From the NCBI RefSeq assembly GCF_016757965.1, contig NZ_JAEKIW010000002.1:62001-126000 (forward strand): 64,000 nt of DNA. Reading direction: 5' to 3'. The notes under the pieces were generated by a model. The model was given only the letters and a program-made list of their open reading frames with translations, did no database searches and had not been told where the DNA came from. The position numbers and the translations under genes are program-made. How positions within the stretch are numbered: the stretch's first letter is position 1; every line of letters starts with the position of its first letter. Shown piece after piece: positions 52,147 through 62,491 of this stretch. The DNA is from Archaeoglobus neptunius (GTDB lineage: Archaea; Halobacteriota; Archaeoglobi; Archaeoglobales; Archaeoglobaceae).

Positions 52147-52782
52147 ATGCCAACACAATCTGCTCTCGAAGCATTAGCTATTCTAAGAGATCCATCCACC
52201 TTTCAGTGGTATGTGATAACACTTCTGCTGGTTGTGATTTACATGTACGCTTCTGAACTCTCTGCGGGGAACTACAGGACGGTTTTTGCGGCCCTTGCTT
52301 TCTGGGGGATGGACTGGTTCAACGAGATATGGAACGCTCTGGTGTTTCACTTCACCAATTACGCTGCACTGTGGATGGCTCCCGGAAAAACGGCCTATCT
52401 GATCCTGATAGGCCTGAACGTCGAGATTTCGATGATGTTTGCCATTATGGGAATTGCATCTACCAAGCTACTGCCTGAGGATAGAGGTGCAAAGGTTTTT
52501 GGAATCCCGAACAGAATTTTTTACGCCATTATGCTTTCAGCAGCCTGCGTATTCGTTGAAGTATTGCTGAACGCTGCCAGTGTACTCGTGTGGGAGTACT
52601 GGTGGTGGAGCGCCAGAATGCCAGTTCTTATATTCTTCATCGGCTACCTGCCGTTCTTTCTCGTTGCATACCGGGTTTACGACATGAAATCAGTGAGAAA
52701 GCAGGCACTCACAGCTTTTGGAATTCTGGGGTTCGATTTCGCTCTCTTCGCAATATCTGGGGGCGTTCTGGGTTGGATTTAG
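52147..52782 (+). CDS. Hypothetical polytopic membrane protein
   Basis: 211 residues with about six hydrophobic segments (near 20-37, 44-62, 80-103, 120-145, 155-172, 188-208). Tryptophan is frequent (MDWFNEIWNAL, VWEYWWWSARMP), as are conserved-looking charged residues near helix ends (ASELSAGNYR). I recognise no family. It has a separate promoter region and lies between the divergent XTP pyrophosphatase and the TrpB2 gene. Confidence 0.7.
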   Translation: MPTQSALEALAILRDPSTFQWYVITLLLVVIYMYASELSAGNYRTVFAALAFWGMDWFNEIWNALVFHFTNYAALWMAPGKTAYLILIGLNVEISMMFAIMGIASTKLLPEDRGAKVFGIPNRIFYAIMLSAACVFVEVLLNAASVLVWEYWWWSARMPVLIFFIGYLPFFLVAYRVYDMKSVRKQALTAFGILGFDFALFAISGGVLGWI

Positions 52783-52870
52783 CGGGGGGCAGAATGAGTA
52801 TGAGTCAGATTTATGGGTTATACCCGTAAAAGGAGAAAAAACTTAAATAATGTGAATGTTCTCATCAGGT

Positions 52871-54163
52871 ATGAAGAAAATTTTACTAGAAGAGGACGAG
52901 ATTCCGAAACACTGGTACAACATACTTCCCGATTTGCCCGAGCCACTTCCTCCTCCTCTGCATCCAGCCACTCAGGAACCGGTAAAACCTGAGGACCTTG
53001 AACCCATTTTCCCCAGAGGTCTGATAGAGCAGGAGATGAGTGGCGAAAGATGGGTGAAAATTCCAGAGGAGGTTAGAGAAATATATAAAATCTGGAGGCC
53101 CACACCACTGATCCGGGCTGAGAGGCTTGAAAAAGCTCTGAAAACACCGGCAAGAATTTACTTCAAGTATGAGGGAGTAAGCCCACCGGGGAGCCACAAA
53201 CCAAATACTGCCGTTGCGCAGGCTTATTATAACTCTAAAGAAGGTGTGGAGAGACTTACAACCGAGACAGGGGCTGGACAGTGGGGATCCGCACTGTGCT
53301 TCGCAACCAAACTCTTTGAGATGGACTGCACGGTCTACATGGTAAGGGTGAGTTTCACGCAGAAACCGTACAGAAGGGTTATGATGGAAACATGGGGAGG
53401 GGAGGTAATCCCATCTCCAAGCGAAAGAACGGAGATCGGTAGGAAGATACTGGCTGAAAATCCGGACAGCCCCGGGAGTCTGGGTATTGCGATTAGCGAG
53501 GCCATAGAGGATGCAGCAAAGAATGAAAACACAAAGTACAGCCTCGGAAGCGTTCTGAATCATGTTCTTCTTCATCAGACCGTCATAGGGCTTGAAACTA
53601 AAAGACAGCTTGAAATTGCAGGCGAAAAGCCTGATGTGCTTATTGGATGTGTTGGTGGCGGGAGCAACTTCGCTGGACTGGCATATCCATTTGTAAACGA
53701 TGCAAAGAACGGAGATCTCGAGATTATTGCAGTCGAGCCAGCAGCATGCCCGACATTAACTGGCGGGGAATACAAGTACGACTACGGAGATGTGGCCGGG
53801 CTCACACCGCTGCTCAAAATGTACACCCTTGGACACGACTTCATTCCACCCCCCATTCATGCAGGTGGGTTGAGATATCATGGAGACACACCTACACTTT
53901 GCATGCTGGTTAAACACGGCATTATCAGGGCAAAAGCCGTCAAGCAGATCCCCACCTTCGAGGCAGGGGTGCTGTTTGCAAGAACCGAGGGTATAATCCC
54001 GGCCCCAGAAACAAATCACGCTGTTAGGGCTGCAATAGATGAGGCATTGAAGGCAAAGGAGAGTAATGAAGAGAAGGTGATAGTTTTCGGGTTTAGTGGA
54101 CACGGTATGCTGGATTTACAGGCCTACGACGATTATCTAACCGGAAAGCTGTCGGATACCTGA
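52871..54163 (+). CDS. trpB2: Tryptophan synthase beta-like protein TrpB2
   Basis: 430 residues from ATG 52871; a TATA-like ACTTAAATAA (52841-52850) about 26 nt upstream supports a leaderless start there, not the ATG at 52856. The PLP Lys is in [21 protein letters not shown] follows, and the phosphate loop is [10 protein letters not shown]. The long N-terminal extension ([20 protein letters not shown]) and the length mark the TrpB2 class, which works on indole and serine without a standard TrpA. No other trp gene is nearby. Confidence 0.93.
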   Translation: MKKILLEEDEIPKHWYNILPDLPEPLPPPLHPATQEPVKPEDLEPIFPRGLIEQEMSGERWVKIPEEVREIYKIWRPTPLIRAERLEKALKTPARIYFKYEGVSPPGSHKPNTAVAQAYYNSKEGVERLTTETGAGQWGSALCFATKLFEMDCTVYMVRVSFTQKPYRRVMMETWGGEVIPSPSERTEIGRKILAENPDSPGSLGIAISEAIEDAAKNENTKYSLGSVLNHVLLHQTVIGLETKRQLEIAGEKPDVLIGCVGGGSNFAGLAYPFVNDAKNGDLEIIAVEPAACPTLTGGEYKYDYGDVAGLTPLLKMYTLGHDFIPPPIHAGGLRYHGDTPTLCMLVKHGIIRAKAVKQIPTFEAGVLFARTEGIIPAPETNHAVRAAIDEALKAKESNEEKVIVFGFSGHGMLDLQAYDDYLTGKLSDT

Positions 54164-54361
54164 TTCGACTGTTTTAATTTTTTGGGAAAATAGCCCAGAT
54201 TTGAATTTACACATGTAAATTAAAATAGGTAAGGCGGAAGACCAACAGGACAAAGTTAACCCTGACTGTGGATAAAAATCTGTATAGGTGTCGGTTTTTC
54301 TCGAAACACAGCTTGGGTAGTATCTGACAGTTCTGAAAAACGGAATACGGAAAATACGGCA

Positions 54362-54435
54362 TGGACCGGTGGGGATTTGAACCCCAGGCCTTCGCCATGC
54401 CAAGGCGACGCTCTACCAGACTGAGCTACCGGCCC
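54362..54435 (-). tRNA. tRNA-Ala(GGC)
   Basis: On the minus strand the acceptor GGGCCGG pairs with CCGGTCC and includes the G3:U70 pair that defines alanine tRNAs. The D arm is GCTC/GAGC, the anticodon arm TCGCC-TTGGCAT-GGCGA with anticodon GGC, and the T arm GTGGGG-like with TTCAAAT. Discriminator A is at 54362. CCA is not encoded and there is no intron. Confidence 0.93.
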
Positions 54436-54473
54436 CTGTTTGGATAGGTTCAGTTGGGATTATAAAGCTTACC

Positions 54474-55211
54474 TTAGTCCAGCTCCTTAACATCAACCCT
54501 CCAGTAGGCACTGACCAGAGCTGCAGCTTTAGGGTTCTTGAAGCCCTTTAACAGCCTGAAATCTTTCGGATAACCTATGAATGGGTCAATACTCTTGACC
54601 TCAGGGTTCACGACCCATATTTTAAGTCCTGTCCTCTTTGCATCCTCCGAATACTTTTTGAAAAACTTCAGAAATGGTCCGAGCTCCTTTTCCGTTGGCA
54701 CCACCACCACATACTCGCCGTCCACCTTTTCAACCATATCCAGATGATGCTCGATATCCTCATAAACATCATCGATCGTTGAGTAAAAAACAAAGTACTT
54801 CCTGTTACCCTTGCTGTAAACCCTCATGTAGTTTCCTCTAACGCTGTACCCATCAAAGAATCTGTCCGTGGTTTCCTGCATTGCGGCGATACTTTCAAGG
54901 TAGGATTTGGATATCACGTATTCAAAGTAGGCTACCTCGAAATCCTCCCTTTCAGGTTTTTCTGTGTGGGGGTGGTAGAAAAAAATATCTTCTATTTTCA
55001 CCTTCTCTGAGAAATGGAGACTTTTCAGACTTATCGGACAATCAATAAGACTGCAGGTAACCTCTTCAATAAGATCCAGTTTTGAATCAACGAGTTCCGG
55101 GCCGAGAATCTTTAGAGCGGCTCTTATGGCCTTTCTTCTAACTTCCTCCTCCGTTACAACTTTTCTGCTCTCAAGCATTCTGGATAACTCCTCAACAATC
55201 TTTACATCCAT
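54474..55211 (-). CDS. Conserved hypothetical protein
   Basis: 245 residues, cytoplasmic by composition, with no membrane segment. The N-terminal 45 residues are helical ([20 protein letters not shown]). A middle part with aromatic beta strands ([20 protein letters not shown]) precedes a Rossmann-like C-terminal half ([36 protein letters not shown]). A conserved-looking CSLIDCPI may bind metal. No family or function was recognised. It lies 43 nt downstream of the end of the giant surface protein gene on the same strand. Confidence 0.65.
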   Translation of the reverse strand: MDVKIVEELSRMLESRKVVTEEEVRRKAIRAALKILGPELVDSKLDLIEEVTCSLIDCPISLKSLHFSEKVKIEDIFFYHPHTEKPEREDFEVAYFEYVISKSYLESIAAMQETTDRFFDGYSVRGNYMRVYSKGNRKYFVFYSTIDDVYEDIEHHLDMVEKVDGEYVVVVPTEKELGPFLKFFKKYSEDAKRTGLKIWVVNPEVKSIDPFIGYPKDFRLLKGFKNPKAAALVSAYWRVDVKELD

Positions 55212-55254
55212 AATTCGAAATTTCCTTTACGGAGATATAACCCTTTCGAGGTTT

Positions 55255-58200
55255 TCAATCGGCTTTCAACGGATCCACTCCAATGTTGAAAACATCAGTT
55301 GGATTAAATTCGCCTGTGGATTTTATGGTGAGGTAAACGTGCTTGGTCTCGCTTTGGTTGATCGTTTGAAACTCCCACCAGTAAACGTTTCCCGACGTGC
55401 CATTTGTATCAAAATCACCGGTCATGGAAATTATGGACAGGTTGTCGGGCTTTATCCAGTACACCCTGACGTTCGAAACATCTTCAACCGCATGTATGTT
55501 GAGCAATATCGCGTCTCCGTTCATTGAGAGGGTTGCCGTAACATTTCTTGGTGTGAGTGGGGGCTGGCAGGAGAGCTTTAGGCTTGCCATGTAATTTACA
55601 CCGTTGCTCTCAACAGCGGTGACGTTAACGGTGTAATTCCCTTGGGATAACACGGTTGAATAATCAAAAAGCTTCCAGAAAGATGGTGATGAGGGATCTG
55701 TTGTGTTGACGTTCATAGTTCCGCTTTCAGCCAGAGAGCCATTTTCGAAGTATATCCGAATGTTTGCCGATGAGATGTCGTGAGACCCTATGGGATCTGT
55801 TGTGTTTGCATAAATCCTGACGGGCCCCCCAGAAAGACATTCGGAAGAATAAACAGTGGCAACTTTAACGTAAGTGGTGGTGTTGAAGGTGACATTGGAG
55901 TCATAGGTTGCAGACTGAAACACGAAAATATCGTTGGTGCTGGGGTTGTCGATTCTCAGGATTACGTATTCCCCTCGATTAAAGGTGACGGGTGTGTTGA
56001 GTGGTATGGTAAGGGTGTAGAGGGCAGGCGAGGTCGTCATGGAAACCCGGGATATGTTTGTGCCTATCACTTCCGAGTTGACACCATCTGTCTTTATCAC
56101 AGAGACTGCAATCTGGTTTGTTGCAGTTGCAGAAGAGTTCATCCACAGATTCACGAAAACCCTCCCGTAAATCCTGAAGGTTGCGGCGAATGGTGGAGAT
56201 TGATACCACGACTCTATCGTCGAGGCTTCAACAGCCGTGATTCCCTGAACGGCCTTAGATGTGTTCATGACCGAGTCTGGGTGTAGATAAAACTGCTTTT
56301 GTTCAGTTGGCGGTTGTGGTGTGGAGGTTGACATGCTAACATCATCGTTGATGTCGGGCGAAGAGATGCTGGAAAAGTTGAGTGTTGTGATATCCGTCTC
56401 CCCAAGAGGGGCAGTTGAGGGAACCACTTTGGAGACGTTGATGTAGCCAATCCCGTAGGGCAGGAAAATGTCCGGAACCCCGTCTCCATTTGCGTCTTCG
56501 TTAACCGTGTCCCAGACGCCATCTCCATCCGAATCCTCTGCTACAAGGTTCGATCCGTTGTAGAGTCTCGTCGCCCATCCCTTGGTTGATGAAGTGATGG
56601 TTACATCAAACCTTCCCGCTGCGAAGTAGTTTGCTGAGGTGAAGTTGTAGTAAACCTCCGATCCGGAAGGTGCGGTTTTTTGCTGATCCGGTTCAACTGT
56701 GAATGCCACAACGTAGAAGTATATCCATTTTGCATCGTTTGTTGAGTTCTGATCGTTTGGCAAGTTCGTTCTAAACTCGACCCTGTATTTTCCGTAGGGA
56801 AGAGAAGACAGGTTAAGGGGGAAAGAAACTGTGGAGGTCTCGTTATGTGGTACGGAAAGGTTGACATAGGTCGTGTTCTGATAGCTGTATCCCCCACCAA
56901 CCCTCGTAACGTTGAATGTCACCTCAAGGTTCTCGGCATCAACCAAGCCAAAAAGCGCAGCAGTTGCGTTGAAGTAAACAACACCTGCAGTGGATGGGTT
57001 GTACTTTGTGTTGTTTGACGGTGAATCTATGGATAGAATGCCCGCATCGAAAAGCTTTGACTTTCCGTCGTTGATCTGGTTCAGCATGTCAGCGTAGTCG
57101 TACCCGAGGCCCCAGATTATTGGTATTACGAGCTTTTCGCCGGGAGCGAGAGATGAAAAATCCCAAGCAAGAGCTGTTGCTGCATCTCCAATATAACTGT
57201 TGGAGTTAGTAAGAAAATCAAATGCTATTTTATCCCAGAGAAAACGATACCAGTCAACATCATGCTGCGAGCTTGAGATGTAAGAGCTGTAACCACCATA
57301 TTGAATGTCTCCCGGTGGAGCGTTGGCATCGTATCCGTAAACGATGTCACTGGCCGGATCATAGTATGCATTGTCGCCGGTGTAACTGCCTCTGAAATTC
57401 CAGTCCATCCCCTGAAAGAATCTCAGGTTTCTGGCAGTTCTGCTTCCTACGTTTTCGATATAGTACACAGTTGCAAACCAGCGGTTGTTATCTCTGATAA
57501 TGACTTTCTGGGTAATATTAAGCTGAACGTTCCTCCATGTGGGGGTTTGCATTTCTGTCACAATGACGCTTTCAAGTTCCCCATCCGGCACTGTATTCAG
57601 GATAGTATCCTCTCTTGAAATATGATATATAGTATCATCTCCCAGATCTCCCCCACTATATGGATTGCCAAACTGTCTTTCTCTATTTCTCACCTGAAAC
57701 TTAATCGCAATCTTCGACCCCGCATCTATATCTATGTTGTTTCCATATCCGTTATCCCCTGTTCTCCCAGCATGATCGTAAGTTGCGATTGTTGCAGAAT
57801 CGTCCCCCTGAGAATATGGAAAAACGATGGCCGAAATCTGTCCCGCACCATTGTTGGCAAGCTCTATTGCTATGGATCTGTTTGGCTGGGGAGGTGTCAG
57901 AGAAATGTTGTATCCGTAAACTGGATCGTCATAAAAATACAGGGTATCGTTTTTCACGTACCACCTCAGGTCTCCTTCAAGTTCTCCAGTGGTCCTGTTC
58001 ACGTGGAGGGTATTTACGATCTTCCTGCCGTCATCTCTAACGATTTCCTTTACACTGTAACCTTCCGGTATCTTTACGCTGAACCTGTACCAGATATCAT
58101 GCTTGTTGGAAACCACAACTCTGATCAGGTCTTTTTTTATCGTCTCACTACGAATTTCTGTGTTTAAAATATCCTGCGAAAGGTTGAATTTCTTCAGGTT

Positions 58201-60015
58201 TTCCTCTGTTGCCGGAAACTCCACCTCTAATATCTTTTTGGATTTCTCTGATTTTTCAGCCGTCGCAATCTGAAGTCCGCCCCAGTTACCGATCTCCTTT
58301 ACGACGATGACTTTTTTAACCGGATCAAAGGCCACGACCCTCTTTACCTTGTGTTCCGTTATTGCAACCCTTTTAACAGCGTTTCCACACCTAAGCACAA
58401 TTTCACCGACTTTTTTAGACTTTACCGGTATCACAAAGCTCCCGTTCTCAAGTATGTTTGCTTTGCCCTTTACCTTTCCAAGGATGTAATAAACGAAATG
58501 CGGTTTGATATAGTGCCATTCCACCGTACCGATAACTGCCGAGCCGTTGAAGGTGGCGTTGATTGTGTAGCTGTCCACAACAAAGCTGGTGTTAAATCCG
58601 TCAATATGCACCGCATACTTCCCAACCTTTTCAGCCAGAAACCAGGCCACGAAGAACCTGCCATGTTTTGAAAAGTTTAGCTCCACTGTTGTGTTGGACG
58701 GAGTGACAACAGATGCGCTTGATGGGAGGAAGTTTGAGCGTATGAAAACGGATTTGTTCAGAAAGTAAACTTTCTTTACCCAAACACGCTTCTCTTCGGC
58801 CATACTGAAGTTGATAACTTTTCTGGAATTGCCGCATTCTAAAACGGCTGTGTAGTTTCCGGGTGCAAGATGCAGAGGAATACTGAAATTTTCCCGCACA
58901 AATCCTTTATAGGAGAAGTTTTCGCCAGTTATCGTGTATTTTGCCACCGGTTTTGTAAAGTAACCTCTCACCCACCCCCTTATCATGTTACCTTCAAATT
59001 TTGCAGAGATGTCACAGAAGTCAACTGTAAACCGTTTGACAATTCCGTCCACGTATACAGTGTAGTTCCCAAGTACAACATCCTTTCTCAGATCAAATTT
59101 TGCAATATAGGTACCGTTCCTGTCCTCAAACATGAGTTTAAGCTTTTTTCCCTGCGCATCAATAAGAAAAGCCTTTTTCGGCTTGAAGTTGGTTTTAACA
59201 GAGACTGTATCGTTAACAAAGTAAATCCCCCCTACATCCACAGCCCTTCTTGCTGCTTCAATCCTCACACTTCTTTCTGCAGCCAGACCGAATGCTTCAG
59301 CTTTTATGTGCAAAACTCCTGTTACGTTTGAAAAACTGAGTTTAAAGCTTCCGTTTATTTCTTCGTGTTTCGCCCTTTCCCCTTTAAACCAGTATGTTAA
59401 ACTGGCCTTTGTTGGGGCACCATCCACCAGGACTCTGCCCACAATCACCGCCGTTCCGTTACCGGTCGTGATACTGTCAATGGCTATCTCCACCTTTGAT
59501 CTCACATTTAACTTTTTAACGGCATTTCCACATTTCAGAATGATCTTGTGGATCCCGGGATTCAAAGGGATTTCAAAACTTCCATTTTCAACCACAATGC
59601 TGTTGGGAACACCATCAATGTCAAATTCCAGCTGTTCTGGAGGCACGAAGTAATAGCTAATGTTTCCCACTATTTTCCCGTTTTTGTACTCAGCATTGAT
59701 GCTGTAGCTGTCAACGAAAAATTCGGCAGTTTCATTGTCCGTAACCACGAGATACTTTCCCAAAACCACGTCCTTTTTCAATTCGAGTATTGCGGTGTAT
59801 TCTCCATGTTTGCCCTTGAATTTTAGCTTCATGACTTTTCCTGCCGGATTGACGATGTACGCCTTTTCGGGCATAAAATTAAGCTTAACTAAAATTGTAT
59901 CTCCAGGAAAGTAGACTGTACTGTTTCTGATATCTTCTCCGAACTCCATGCCATCAGCTATTGTTAAAATCAGAAGACTTAAACAGAGTACTGCAACAAG
60001 ACCGCCAACTCTCAT
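55255..60015 (-). CDS. Giant repeat-containing surface protein
   Basis: 1586 residues with a signal peptide (1-21). The N-terminal part has three related repeats of about 140 residues (near 30-175, 262-405 and 413-555). Each runs from an FxPGDTxxVKxNF-like strand through KDVVLGxYxV and VDxYxINAxF to ENGSFxIPL and LxCGNxxK. The middle (about 640-960) contains beta-rich domains, followed by a CARDB/Ig-like module, a calcium-type DSDGDGVWDTVNEDANGDGV (near 1150-1175) and further beta modules. Asn-x-Ser/Thr sites are numerous, as in S-layer glycoproteins. No C-terminal anchor or sorting motif is visible. It may be a surface layer, adhesin or large extracellular protein. Confidence 0.8.
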   Translation of the reverse strand: MRVGGLVAVLCLSLLILTIADGMEFGEDIRNSTVYFPGDTILVKLNFMPEKAYIVNPAGKVMKLKFKGKHGEYTAILELKKDVVLGKYLVVTDNETAEFFVDSYSINAEYKNGKIVGNISYYFVPPEQLEFDIDGVPNSIVVENGSFEIPLNPGIHKIILKCGNAVKKLNVRSKVEIAIDSITTGNGTAVIVGRVLVDGAPTKASLTYWFKGERAKHEEINGSFKLSFSNVTGVLHIKAEAFGLAAERSVRIEAARRAVDVGGIYFVNDTVSVKTNFKPKKAFLIDAQGKKLKLMFEDRNGTYIAKFDLRKDVVLGNYTVYVDGIVKRFTVDFCDISAKFEGNMIRGWVRGYFTKPVAKYTITGENFSYKGFVRENFSIPLHLAPGNYTAVLECGNSRKVINFSMAEEKRVWVKKVYFLNKSVFIRSNFLPSSASVVTPSNTTVELNFSKHGRFFVAWFLAEKVGKYAVHIDGFNTSFVVDSYTINATFNGSAVIGTVEWHYIKPHFVYYILGKVKGKANILENGSFVIPVKSKKVGEIVLRCGNAVKRVAITEHKVKRVVAFDPVKKVIVVKEIGNWGGLQIATAEKSEKSKKILEVEFPATEENLKKFNLSQDILNTEIRSETIKKDLIRVVVSNKHDIWYRFSVKIPEGYSVKEIVRDDGRKIVNTLHVNRTTGELEGDLRWYVKNDTLYFYDDPVYGYNISLTPPQPNRSIAIELANNGAGQISAIVFPYSQGDDSATIATYDHAGRTGDNGYGNNIDIDAGSKIAIKFQVRNRERQFGNPYSGGDLGDDTIYHISREDTILNTVPDGELESVIVTEMQTPTWRNVQLNITQKVIIRDNNRWFATVYYIENVGSRTARNLRFFQGMDWNFRGSYTGDNAYYDPASDIVYGYDANAPPGDIQYGGYSSYISSSQHDVDWYRFLWDKIAFDFLTNSNSYIGDAATALAWDFSSLAPGEKLVIPIIWGLGYDYADMLNQINDGKSKLFDAGILSIDSPSNNTKYNPSTAGVVYFNATAALFGLVDAENLEVTFNVTRVGGGYSYQNTTYVNLSVPHNETSTVSFPLNLSSLPYGKYRVEFRTNLPNDQNSTNDAKWIYFYVVAFTVEPDQQKTAPSGSEVYYNFTSANYFAAGRFDVTITSSTKGWATRLYNGSNLVAEDSDGDGVWDTVNEDANGDGVPDIFLPYGIGYINVSKVVPSTAPLGETDITTLNFSSISSPDINDDVSMSTSTPQPPTEQKQFYLHPDSVMNTSKAVQGITAVEASTIESWYQSPPFAATFRIYGRVFVNLWMNSSATATNQIAVSVIKTDGVNSEVIGTNISRVSMTTSPALYTLTIPLNTPVTFNRGEYVILRIDNPSTNDIFVFQSATYDSNVTFNTTTYVKVATVYSSECLSGGPVRIYANTTDPIGSHDISSANIRIYFENGSLAESGTMNVNTTDPSSPSFWKLFDYSTVLSQGNYTVNVTAVESNGVNYMASLKLSCQPPLTPRNVTATLSMNGDAILLNIHAVEDVSNVRVYWIKPDNLSIISMTGDFDTNGTSGNVYWWEFQTINQSETKHVYLTIKSTGEFNPTDVFNIGVDPLKAD

Positions 60016-60127
60016 CCGCCGTTACTTCTGAGTAATTACATTTTATTAAACTTACCGGATTACCATAATAATCATGAAAACATAAATCAAAAAAGTATTT
60101 TTTAACTGGGAAATCAAAAGGTGAAAT

Positions 60128-61072
60128 ATGTCTTTGAGGTTAAGAACGCCATCGAGAATACACATCACGCTAATTGACTTAAATGGGAGTTTGGGGAGGA
60201 TTGATGGAGGGGTTGGTTTAGCTTTAAACGAACCTTACATCCAGATCACAGCAAAGGAGAGTGAAGATGTGATTATCAAAGGTGTGTCAACAAACATCGA
60301 GAGGTTCAGACTATCAGCGAGTAAAATGGCGGAGTTTTGCGGGAAAGGGTTAGAAATTGAGGTTCTGTCAGATTATGAATCACATGTGGGGCTGGGAAGT
60401 GGAACACAGATCAGCCTTGCTGTTGGCAGAGCCTACAGTGAAATTTACAGTTTGGGTCTCACAACCAGACAGATTGCGGAGATAATGGGGAGGGGTGGGA
60501 CATCAGGTATAGGTGTGGCCGTTTTTGACCATGGAGGGTTGGTGGTTGACGGAGGACATTCGATGAAGGAGAAGAAGAGCTTTTTGCCATCCTCAGCAAG
60601 CAAGGCGAAACCCGCACCGGTGATTGCCCGTCTCGATTTTCCAGAGTGGGACGTGATTCTGGCAGTGCCGAATCTAAAGGGATTTTTTGGGGAAGAGGAG
60701 GTTAACCTCTTCCAGAAATGCTGCCCGGTACCGCTTGAAGAGGTCAGGGAGCTTTGTCATTTAATTCTGATGAAAATGCTTCCGGCGGTGGTTGAAGCCG
60801 ACCTTGATGAATTTGGCAGAGCCATCGGAAGGATACAGGAACTTGGATTCAAGAAAGCGGAGGTAAGCCAGTACGGAGATCTTATTAAAGGATGTCTTTC
60901 TCTGGGTGATTGTGTGGGCATGAGTTCAACCGGACCAGCTGTTTACGCCGTGACTGACACGAATGCAAAGGTGCTTTCGAGAGACATCGAGAGCTATTTT
61001 AGGGAGAGGGGATTTGAATGCTCGGTGTATATCACGAAAGGCAGAAACAGGGGGGTTGAGATTGAGGTATAA
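60128..61072 (+). CDS. Beta-ribofuranosylaminobenzene 5-phosphate (beta-RFAP) synthase
   Basis: 314 residues of the GHMP fold. The start LRTPSRIHITLIDLNGSLGR and the glycine loop HVGLGSGTQISLAVGRAY are characteristic, as are RGGTSGIGVAVFDHGGLVVD and the C-terminal SSTGPAVYAVTD. It condenses PRPP with 4-hydroxybenzoate, the first step of tetrahydromethanopterin synthesis, the C1 carrier of methanogens and Archaeoglobales. It stands at the head of a gene run with nop5 and fibrillarin, overlapping nop5 by a few bases. Confidence 0.93.
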   Translation: MSLRLRTPSRIHITLIDLNGSLGRIDGGVGLALNEPYIQITAKESEDVIIKGVSTNIERFRLSASKMAEFCGKGLEIEVLSDYESHVGLGSGTQISLAVGRAYSEIYSLGLTTRQIAEIMGRGGTSGIGVAVFDHGGLVVDGGHSMKEKKSFLPSSASKAKPAPVIARLDFPEWDVILAVPNLKGFFGEEEVNLFQKCCPVPLEEVRELCHLILMKMLPAVVEADLDEFGRAIGRIQELGFKKAEVSQYGDLIKGCLSLGDCVGMSSTGPAVYAVTDTNAKVLSRDIESYFRERGFECSVYITKGRNRGVEIEV

Positions 61073-61838
61073 TCTGTGGTTCGGGGTTTACGATAGGGGA
61101 ATGGTTAAAAAAAGCCCCAGTCTTGAGGATTCATTTCTCAATGCCGCCAATGAGGAACCTCTCCCATTTAGTGTAGCGGAACTGGGCAGAGAGGTGTTTG
61201 GTTCTGAATACTACACTGTTTTGAGGAAAACAGCCTTGAGTGTGGCAGAAAAACTTGTTGAGGATGAACTCAGAAGGGAGGACAAGTACGTCATTGCTCT
61301 CGTCAAGGCCCTTGAGGAAGTGGAAGAGTCCATAAACATGCTCAGCGAGAAACTCGAGGATATTGAGTCAGTTAGAGATTCTGAACTGTTAAATGAGTTC
61401 AAAAGCAAGATTGAAGAGCTTAAAAGGCTGAGAAATTCCATTGAAAGTGAGATTGAGGAGATAATGGGGAAAATTGCACCAAATCTCGTGGAAATAGCCG
61501 GTGCGAAGGTTGCTGCAAAGCTTCTGGAAAGGGCGGGAAGTATGGAAAGGCTTGTAAGGTTGCCAGCGAGCAAAATTCAGGTTATAGGTGCAGAGAAGAG
61601 TCTTTACAAGGCTTTTGCCAGAATGAAAAGGGGTAAGAAAGCCAAAATACCAAAGCATGGAGTTATATTCCTTCATCCATTCATCAGAACTCTGCCGAAG
61701 TCCAAAAGAGGAAAGATGGCGAGGTTTCTGGCTGCAAAAATAGCAATAGCTGCCAAAATTGATTATTTCCGGGGTGAGCTTGATGAGAACCTTTACGAGA
61801 GTATCAGGAAACGATACGAGGAGTTGAGAAGGAAATGA
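61062..61838 (+). CDS. Nop5/Nop56-58 protein of the C/D box sRNP
   Basis: About 258 residues if started at TTG 61062; this keeps YNLWFGVYDRGMVKK, which matches the N-terminal strand of Nop5. ATG 61101 is the next option. A coiled-coil segment (EEVEESINMLSEKLEDIESV) leads into the Nop domain (KIAPNLVEIAGAKVAAKLLE, LPASKIQVIGAEKSLYKAFA, KHGVIFLHPFIRTLPKSKRG). Nop5 bridges L7Ae-sRNA and fibrillarin for 2-prime-O-methylation of rRNA. The short form fits the Archaeoglobus type. It overlaps fibrillarin by an ATGA. Confidence 0.92.
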   Translation: MRYNLWFGVYDRGMVKKSPSLEDSFLNAANEEPLPFSVAELGREVFGSEYYTVLRKTALSVAEKLVEDELRREDKYVIALVKALEEVEESINMLSEKLEDIESVRDSELLNEFKSKIEELKRLRNSIESEIEEIMGKIAPNLVEIAGAKVAAKLLERAGSMERLVRLPASKIQVIGAEKSLYKAFARMKRGKKAKIPKHGVIFLHPFIRTLPKSKRGKMARFLAAKIAIAAKIDYFRGELDENLYESIRKRYEELRRK

Positions 61839-62467
61839 AAAAGTTGATGAGAAATGTGTATTTAATTGATGAAATGCTTGTTACGAAAAGTGGCTATGGA
61901 AGCCACTACGGTGAGAGGGTTTTTGACGGATTCAGAGAGTGGATTCCGTGGAGGAGCAAATTGGCAGCAATGATTCTCAAAGGTCATAAAATAGATTTCA
62001 GAGGGGATGAAAGGGTTCTTTATCTTGGGGCCGCAAGTGGTACCACCATCAGCCATCTTGCGGATATTCTCGATGAAGGAATAATCTATGGCGTTGAGTA
62101 CTCTGCAAAGCCTTTTGAGAAGTTCCTTTCCCTTGCCAGAGAGCGCGACAACATCATTCCATTGCTTTTTGATGCCTCCAGGCCGTGGAAGTACAGCGGT
62201 ATAGTGGAGAAGGTCGACTTCATCTATCAGGACATCGCCCAGAAGAATCAGATTGAAATTCTCGAGAGCAATGCCAGATTCTTCTTGAAAAAAGGTTGTG
62301 AGGTTCTGATAATGGTCAAGGCCAGGAGCATAGATTCAACTGCAGAGCCCGAAGAGGTATTTCAGGAGGTTATAAGCCGTATAAGCAGAAACTTTGAAAT
62401 CTTAAGGTATGACGACCTCCTGCCTTACCACAAGGATCACATTTTTGTTCACGCTAAAATTTTTTAA
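61835..62467 (+). CDS. flpA: Fibrillarin-like rRNA/tRNA 2-prime-O-methyltransferase
   Basis: 210 residues. VYLIDEMLVTKSGYGSHYGE is the family start, REWIPWRSKLAAMIL follows, and the SAM motif is VLYLGAASGTTISHLADIL. YGVEYSAKPFEKFLSLARER and FIYQDIAQKNQ are further motifs. It is the catalytic subunit of C/D guide RNPs with Nop5, from which it is translationally coupled. Confidence 0.96.
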   Translation: MKKLMRNVYLIDEMLVTKSGYGSHYGERVFDGFREWIPWRSKLAAMILKGHKIDFRGDERVLYLGAASGTTISHLADILDEGIIYGVEYSAKPFEKFLSLARERDNIIPLLFDASRPWKYSGIVEKVDFIYQDIAQKNQIEILESNARFFLKKGCEVLIMVKARSIDSTAEPEEVFQEVISRISRNFEILRYDDLLPYHKDHIFVHAKIF

Positions 62468-62491
62468 TCTCTCTGACTTGCCCACTTCGGG

